Shown piece after piece: positions 59,031-64,000 of a DNA stretch of 64,000 nucleotides (positions within the stretch are counted from its first letter, which is position 1; each line of letters starts with the position of its first letter). The notes beneath the pieces are model-generated. The model worked only from the letters and a program-made list of their open reading frames with translations, was not told the origin of the DNA and ran no database searches. Location of the stretch: the NCBI GenBank assembly GCA_963827855.1, contig CAWHBY010000001.1:930001-994000 (forward strand), given 5' to 3'. Position numbers and translations under genes: made by a program. The DNA is from DTPU01 sp963827855 (GTDB lineage: Bacteria; Planctomycetota; Phycisphaerae; Sedimentisphaerales; Anaerobacaceae).

Positions 59031-61449
59031 CGCCTTGGGGAGTCAGGGGACCCTCCTTGAGCTGCGAGCCAGGGACTATGATTCCGGAGGGCTCTACAAT
59101 TCCAAGGGTCAGTCGGGCGCTTTCCAGGTGCCTTCGACCAGTGCGGGGTTCACGAAGGACCCGTCCGCCAACTGGGTCTTGGAGGCACTGATCCTCCAGG
59201 AGGGCGCCAAACTGAACCTGACCAACCGCCAAGGCTTTGAATACCAGGGGCTGCAGTCGCAGCGAGCGGAGACGGTCTACGTCAAGGATCTGGTCCTGGG
59301 GCCCCACGCGGTCCTGAACACGGCCTTGCAGACCCTCTACTATCAGAGACTTCTCGACCCGGATGGCCGAGAACTGACACGGGATCACGACGCCCCATAT
59401 GCTCCCTTGGCCAATGGCGCACGCTTTGAGGACATCCCCTTGCTGGGCTTTTCACTCGGGGTCATCGCCATGGATGACCTGAAGCCCGCTCCCCACAATG
59501 AGTTTGATGTCCGCGTCCGCCGTCGCCTGGTTGACGACCCCAATATGCCCAGTCCTCCCGGTGTGGGGTCCATTCGATTGGTCCGTGATGACCCGGCCAT
59601 TCCCACGGGGTCCGGAGGCGTGATGGTGATGCAGACGCAAGCCCCGGAGAGTCTGTCGTCTGCGGGTTCCGTGGCTGCGAAGGGGGCCTTTGCACGGGCC
59701 GGCCGGGAGGACATCACGATCCAGTTCGAGTACCTCTTTCTTGAGGACGGAGGCGGAGAGGCCCAGATTGTCGTCTACCTGAGCGACCATTCGGAGGTGG
59801 GACAACGCCGGGTGGAGGTCGCGAGGGTCAGTCCGCCGCCGGCCGGGGCGCCGGGATCGATCGGCAGCAACAGGTTCGGGGTCTTCGATGGGACATTCAC
59901 CAAGGGCAGCCTGAACTTCACGCGCGGCACCTACGTGGAACTGGAGCTCCGTGGGAGAGACGTCCGGTGCTGGATCGACAACTGGGACCCCCAGATCTAT
60001 TGCAGCACCTGTGGCGACTACAGCGGAGACGGTGGCCTGGATGTCGTCGACTACTGCCTCCTGCTGACAGAGATGGGTCTCGCCAGGCCGTCCCGGGTCC
60101 CGGGCGCCACGGGCAGCAAGAACTGCCTGGACCTTACCCGCGACGGCTGTGTGACGCTCGACGACCTGCTGGCGTGGGATGCCCACGAGAGCGTGGGTGA
60201 GTCGGTCTGTCCTTGGGGGCCGGGATCTCCCCCCGAGGAGCCGGGCTCTTCCGCGACTGCCACCCTGGCGATCCGTTCCTCCGGACCGCGGGTCTCTGGG
60301 ACGGAGGTGCGGGGCTCGGCGTCAGGCTCCTCGCTGGCTGTGCTGGCCAAGCCCCTGGCGTACTCGGTCAAGAGCAGCAGCCTGTTTGACCTGGACGTCC
60401 AGGGGGTCGTGACCCAGGGTCAGGGCGTGGTCGGGACGGGCCGCCTGGCGACCCGCGCCGAAGGCAGTCTCTACCAGGTCGATCCCAATGGCACGATCCG
60501 CCTCCTCAGGTTGGCATCCGGAGATTCCGGAAGGGACGTCCTACTGGGCCGCAGTCTGCAGGCCCCTTTGAACGATGTGGCCCTCCATCCCACCCAATCG
60601 GACATCCTCTACGTCACGCCTCTTTGGATTGGGCCTGAGCTTGGAGGACACAAGGCGGCGGCCAAGATCAGGGTCACGCCAGAGGGGAAGGGGGAGATCC
60701 TCCGATACTATGAGATCCCGCCGGCCGAGCGGTCCCACGTGGCCTCGGATCCGAACGTGACGCGCGATCTCAAGGACAACCCTGACAAGTGTCATCCCTG
60801 CGAGATCGAGGTCGACCCTACGGGCAGATACGTCTTTGTCCTGAGCCGGTGCCTCACGAACCAGGACAACTGGTTGTTGGTCTACGCTGAATCAGAGGGG
60901 AGCCATCCCGTGGCAGAGGTGCGCCTGAACAACCCGGCGGATACATCGCCCGATGTGGAAGGCCCCTCGTGCATGCTCTTGTCCGCCTCTGGAAGAGGGC
61001 TGTACCTCACTTCGTCCATCAGGGACCCGGCTGGGCCAGCAGAGGGCGATCTGGCCCTGTCCCTCTACGTGTATGGGGTCGACTATGCGGGCGATAGCGT
61101 GACCCTGTCCTCCTTGCCGCCGATTGTCCTGCCGGCACCGACGCCGGCCGCCACCTCTTGGGATCCCTGGTGTATCCCGGGGAGTTTCGTCTCCATGCTG
61201 ACGTCCATGACGGAGGACCCCAAGACGGGACGTCTCTATGCGGTTGGATACGTGGCCCCTCGATTCGATCGGGATGCAATCTGGGGTTCAAAGGAACGGA
61301 GTCGCGTCGCCGCCCTTGGGCTGTTCACGGTGCCGATGCTTATCTCCATCGACCCCCAAACCCGAGCGGTTGCGCCGGTCAAGCTGAGCGGCGCCGCGGG
61401 CCAGATGTTGGGCCTGCCCCTCTCCGTGGTCTGGACCGGGAGCGAATGA
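59031..61449 (+). CDS. Giant secreted protein, C-terminal portion with dockerin-like domain
   Basis: Restoring one G gives VVKEGALGSQGTLLELRARD, joining this frame to the beta-helix. It contains a beta-sandwich (ITIQFEYLFLEDGGGEAQIV), then two loop-helix units GDYSGDGGLDVVDYCLLLTE and NCLDLTRDGCVTLDDLLAWD, a dockerin type I-like pair with calcium-binding Asp residues. A propeller-like beta region closes the protein (DVALHPTQSDILYVTPLWIG; GRYVFVLSRC). The whole gene encodes about 1,800 residues. Dockerins need a cohesin partner; none is seen in the window. Confidence 0.82.
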
Positions 61450-61628
61450 AGGAGAATCTGCGCCAGCCGGGCCCGGTTCTCGGCCAGTTGTTGTTTGCCG
61501 CCGGCCAGAGGGATGAGGCGATCAAGATCTTGACCCGTTCCCGGGAAGGCTTCCTCAAGCTCGGGAACGCCGAGATGGCCGAGCAGACACAGACGCTGAT
61601 CGATCAGATTTCCAAGCCCCCCGAATAG
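61446..61628 (+). CDS. Short TPR-like peptide coupled to the giant secreted gene
   Basis: A 60-residue protein starting with an ATGA overlap with the previous stop. LGQLLFAAGQRDEAIKILTR and REGFLKLGNAEMAEQTQTLI look like one and a half tetratricopeptide units. GGGAG precedes the ATG. It may be a genuine small partner or the remnant of a longer TPR protein. No signal peptide is seen. Confidence 0.55.
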   Translation: MKENLRQPGPVLGQLLFAAGQRDEAIKILTRSREGFLKLGNAEMAEQTQTLIDQISKPPE

Positions 61629-61652
61629 GGGCGAGGAGGCTGCTGATGGGCG

Positions 61653-62903
61653 TCACCTGCCTTTGGCCGGGGCCTTGCCGGCGGCCTTGTCCTGGTACTC
61701 CTTGAGCGTATTGGCCAGCTTGGCCTTGATCGACTCGTCGGTGCAGGCATCGACGGCCTTCGTCTGCTGGATGATGGCGTCCTGGATCTTGCCCGAGTCA
61801 CAGAGTGCACGGGCATAGGTATCCAGGATGTCCGGTTCCTTTGCGCCTGAGGCATCGACTGCGGCCTTGGCCAATCGCAGGGCCAGGGCGACGTCACGAT
61901 CCTTGATCCTCGCGTCGGTCAGGATGGTCCACGCCACGTCATTCAGCAGGGAGGGGGCCTTGATCTTGGTCGACTCCAGCTTCTTGGCCAGGGCTGCAGC
62001 CTTCTCGCGATTGGCCTCGGGTCCTACGGCCTTGAGGTAGTCGGAGCAGGTCCTGCGCAGACGGATCTGCTCCATCTCGTCGGCCAGGTTGAATCCTGGT
62101 GGGGCCAGTTCCTCCACACGCCTGGCCAACGGCTCAAGCTTCGCAGCGGCGTCGCCTCTTTCATCGGCCCGGGCATAAGCGTCCAAAGCCTTCCTGAAGC
62201 GGATCTGGCGGAGGGCCTCCTTGGCCGAGAACGGCTTGCCTGGCTCGATGCCGCCGATCTCGCGATCCAGCGTCTCCACCTCCATGCCGAGCTTCTCGGC
62301 TCGGGCGTCGTCATCGCCCTTGGTCGCGACCTGGATGAACTCCTCGATCTTCCTCTCGGCAAGGGCCCTCTTTCGGGCCTTGGCCACGTCATACGTTCCG
62401 TCCACAACCTGCTGCACGGCCTGGTCCAGACCGGCTGCGGGGTGGCCGCTCCATACGATGCGTCCCTGCTTGTCCACGACGAAGGCGTGCGGGATGCCGT
62501 TCACGCCGAACGCCTCCATGTAGGCCTTGCCGGTCTTGCGATTGTCGTCCACGGCCACGGTGTAGTCCATCTTGTCGGCCATCTTGGCGACGAACGGCTT
62601 GACCGTGTTGGGCGCCTCATCGCTGATTCCCACGAACAGGACGCCCTTGTCCTTGTACTTCTTCTGCAGTTCGGTCAGGTGGGGGATGCTGATGCGACAG
62701 GGGCCGCACCACGTGGCCCAGAACTCCACCACGAAGACGGTCTTGCCCTTGCCGGCGGCCAGGTCGATCGGCTGACCCTTGACCCACTGCGCAATCTGGA
62801 CCGCAGGGGCTGGGTCACCAAGTTGGATGGCGAGGGCGCTACTGCCAAGGGCCGCCAGAATGCAGAGGGTCAGGAGACAATGTTGCGAACGGATGGAATT
62901 CAT
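61653..62903 (-). CDS. Exported TlpA-like thioredoxin with helical C-terminus
   Basis: A 416-residue protein. A signal peptide (HCLLTLCILAALGSSALA) is followed by a redoxin domain (about 25-165) with VVEFWATWCGPCRISIPHLT and the cis-Pro region GVNGIPHAFVVD. The remaining 250 residues are helical and TPR-like (LLNDVAWTILTDARIKDRDV; DILDTYARALCDSGKIQDAI). It probably reduces disulfides outside the cytoplasm. AAAGGA precedes the ATG. It lies 45 bp downstream of iorB. Confidence 0.9.
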   Translation of the reverse strand: MNSIRSQHCLLTLCILAALGSSALAIQLGDPAPAVQIAQWVKGQPIDLAAGKGKTVFVVEFWATWCGPCRISIPHLTELQKKYKDKGVLFVGISDEAPNTVKPFVAKMADKMDYTVAVDDNRKTGKAYMEAFGVNGIPHAFVVDKQGRIVWSGHPAAGLDQAVQQVVDGTYDVAKARKRALAERKIEEFIQVATKGDDDARAEKLGMEVETLDREIGGIEPGKPFSAKEALRQIRFRKALDAYARADERGDAAAKLEPLARRVEELAPPGFNLADEMEQIRLRRTCSDYLKAVGPEANREKAAALAKKLESTKIKAPSLLNDVAWTILTDARIKDRDVALALRLAKAAVDASGAKEPDILDTYARALCDSGKIQDAIIQQTKAVDACTDESIKAKLANTLKEYQDKAAGKAPAKGR

Positions 62904-62948
62904 GGGTCGGTCCTTTCTGCAATGTCCTCCAAGGCTCTCGGCCCATCC

Positions 62949-63539
62949 TCAGTTGCAGGACAGCGAGCGGCCTGCTGCGAAGGCCTTGAGGTTCAGGTCC
63001 AGGGTCTTGGGCTTGACGCACGTGCGGATGGCCTCGTTCCAGTTTTCCTCGGAGAGGTCCAGGACCCGCGAGGCTGCTCCCAAAAGGACCACGTTGGCTG
63101 CGCGGATGTCACCCAGGTCCTTGGCGATCTGGCCTGCGTCCGCGTAGATGACGCGGCCGAAGACCTGGCCCAGGCGGTCGCGGACGTCCTTCGGGTACTT
63201 GGCTGCGCCCATGGAGACGGTGACTGGCGTGATGGCCAGGCTGTTGACGACTGCAAGGCCGTCGGGCGAGAGGTACTCGCTGAACCGAATGGCCTCGATC
63301 TGTTCGAGTGAGACCAGGACGTGGGCGGTGCCCCTGGCCACCAGCGGGCTGTGGACCTCTTTGCCGTATCGGATCTGGGCGGTCACTGAGCCGCCTCGCT
63401 GGGCCATGCCGTGGACCTCGTTGGTCTTGACGCGGTAGCCCGCGACGACCGCCGCCTGAGCCACGATCTCGCTGGCCAGCAGGATGCCCTGGCCTCCAAC
63501 TCCCACCAGGACGACGTTGCGTATGGCTGTGTTCTCCAT
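62949..63539 (-). CDS. iorB: Indolepyruvate oxidoreductase subunit beta
   Basis: A 196-residue protein with NVVLVGVGGQGILLASEIVA, TNEVHGMAQRGGSVTAQIRY and SLEQIEAIRFSEYL, matching the gamma-domain-like subunit of 2-oxoacid:ferredoxin oxidoreductases. With IorA it oxidises arylpyruvates to aryl-acetyl-CoA and reduces ferredoxin. The arylpyruvate would come from the aminotransferase at 29.3 kb. It is only 2 bp from the iorA stop. Confidence 0.93.
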   Translation of the reverse strand: MENTAIRNVVLVGVGGQGILLASEIVAQAAVVAGYRVKTNEVHGMAQRGGSVTAQIRYGKEVHSPLVARGTAHVLVSLEQIEAIRFSEYLSPDGLAVVNSLAITPVTVSMGAAKYPKDVRDRLGQVFGRVIYADAGQIAKDLGDIRAANVVLLGAASRVLDLSEENWNEAIRTCVKPKTLDLNLKAFAAGRSLSCN

Positions 63540-63541
63540 GG

Positions 63542-64000
63542 CTACTCCTTCACCTGGCTGATGGCGTCAAAGGGACAGACCTGCTCGCACAGCCCACAGC
63601 CGTTGCAGAGGAAGTCCATGATCTGCGGCCTCTCGCCGGCCCCGTCGATGGCGGGGCAGCCCAGCTTCAGGCACCTGCGGCAGTTCTTGCACAGGGCCGC
63701 GTCGATGCGGCGGAGCGGCCCCACCCGTTTCTTCTGCCGCAGAGGACAGGGGGCGGAGGATATGACCAGGGAGGCCTCCTTGGCCTGGAGCTCCTCGCTG
63801 ATCACCCGCTCAGTGGCCTCTTGGTCATAGGGATTGACGGTCACGACCCTCTTGATCCCGAGGGCCTTGCCGATCTCCTGGACCGAAGCAGCCACGGTCT
63901 GCTCGCCCATCAGGGTCCTGCCAGAGCCCGGGTGCTCCTGGTGGCCGGTCATGGCGGTGGTCCGGTTGTCCACCACGATGATGGTGGAGCAGCCCTTGTT
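63542..64000 (-). CDS. iorA: Indolepyruvate oxidoreductase subunit alpha, C-terminal part cut by the window edge
   Basis: The last 152 codons of iorA, open to the window end. The thiamine-pyrophosphate domain end (GCSTIIVVDNRTTAMTGHQE) is followed by two [4Fe-4S] ferredoxin motifs, LCKNCRRCLKLGCP and LCNGCGLCEQVCPFDAI. The first has a slightly altered spacing (CxxCxxCxxxxCP), as in other IorA proteins. The start lies outside the window. Confidence 0.93.
   Translation of the reverse strand, partial: NKGCSTIIVVDNRTTAMTGHQEHPGSGRTLMGEQTVAASVQEIGKALGIKRVVTVNPYDQEATERVISEELQAKEASLVISSAPCPLRQKKRVGPLRRIDAALCKNCRRCLKLGCPAIDGAGERPQIMDFLCNGCGLCEQVCPFDAISQVKE

Overview
The window looks like one contig from an uncultured member of the Planctomycetota, probably a Phycisphaerae/Sedimentisphaerales-type anaerobe. 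Pointers are two pseudopilins of the prepilin-cleavage plus H-x-DG type, an ECF sigma factor paired with a transmembrane Ser/Thr kinase, secreted LamG, beta-helix and dockerin-like proteins, plant-polysaccharide hydrolases (GH78, GH53), and an anaerobic set made of [FeFe]-hydrogenase maturation genes, phenylacetate-CoA ligase and indolepyruvate oxidoreductase. The lineage call is an inference from gene content. At least six genes carry a single-base-type frameshift, mostly in G/C runs. That pattern suggests assembly indels more than true pseudogenes.

Layout. 0-4.4 kb: edge of an acyltransferase, a small thioredoxin-like protein, rpoN and an ADH/SDR pair. 4.6-11.2 kb: secreted LamG protein and a 1,280-residue coiled-coil membrane protein. 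11.3-17.6 kb: a non-coding repeat element, a frameshifted GH78 rhamnosidase, a sugar epimerase-like protein, hicBA and a GH53 galactanase. 17.7-23.2 kb: PEP-mutase-like enzyme, class D beta-lactamase, truncated methyltransferase, MBOAT protein, aroE. 23.2-24 kb: two nested repeat elements. 24-28.6 kb: prolyl oligopeptidase, membrane protein, lipoprotein, thioesterase. 29-32.7 kb: aminotransferase, PaaI, ACT and PaaK, an aryl-acid module that pairs with iorAB at the right edge. 33-36.8 kb: an accessory region with an ATPase/TOPRIM-like pair, two attC-like integron sites around an AbiU2-like gene, and vapB. 36.8-40 kb: SIS-domain and DUF4954 genes. 41-46 kb: hydG, a TM1266-type regulator, an aspartase and a DoxX fusion. 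46-47 kb: a decayed nucleotidyltransferase toxin-antitoxin locus behind twin palindromes. 47.4-52 kb: aroF, a secreted protein, a nonapeptide-repeat protein and a pseudopilin. 52.3-61.6 kb: a same-strand block of sigma factor, unknown protein, kinase, pseudopilin, giant beta-helix/dockerin protein and TPR peptide. 61.7-64 kb: TlpA-like redoxin, iorB, iorA.

The strongest unexplained signals are (i) the tightly packed sigma/kinase/pseudopilin/beta-helix block next to a protein ending in twelve IPxIPxIVx nonapeptides; (ii) at least ten arrays of degenerate heptamers (two variable bases plus a five-base core), often in inverted pairs and sometimes translated as C-terminal tails; (iii) two element families of about 455 and 145 bp, one copy interrupted by the other; and (iv) an integrase-less pair of attC-like sites whose first repeat carries the stop codon of the adjoining gene in both cases.
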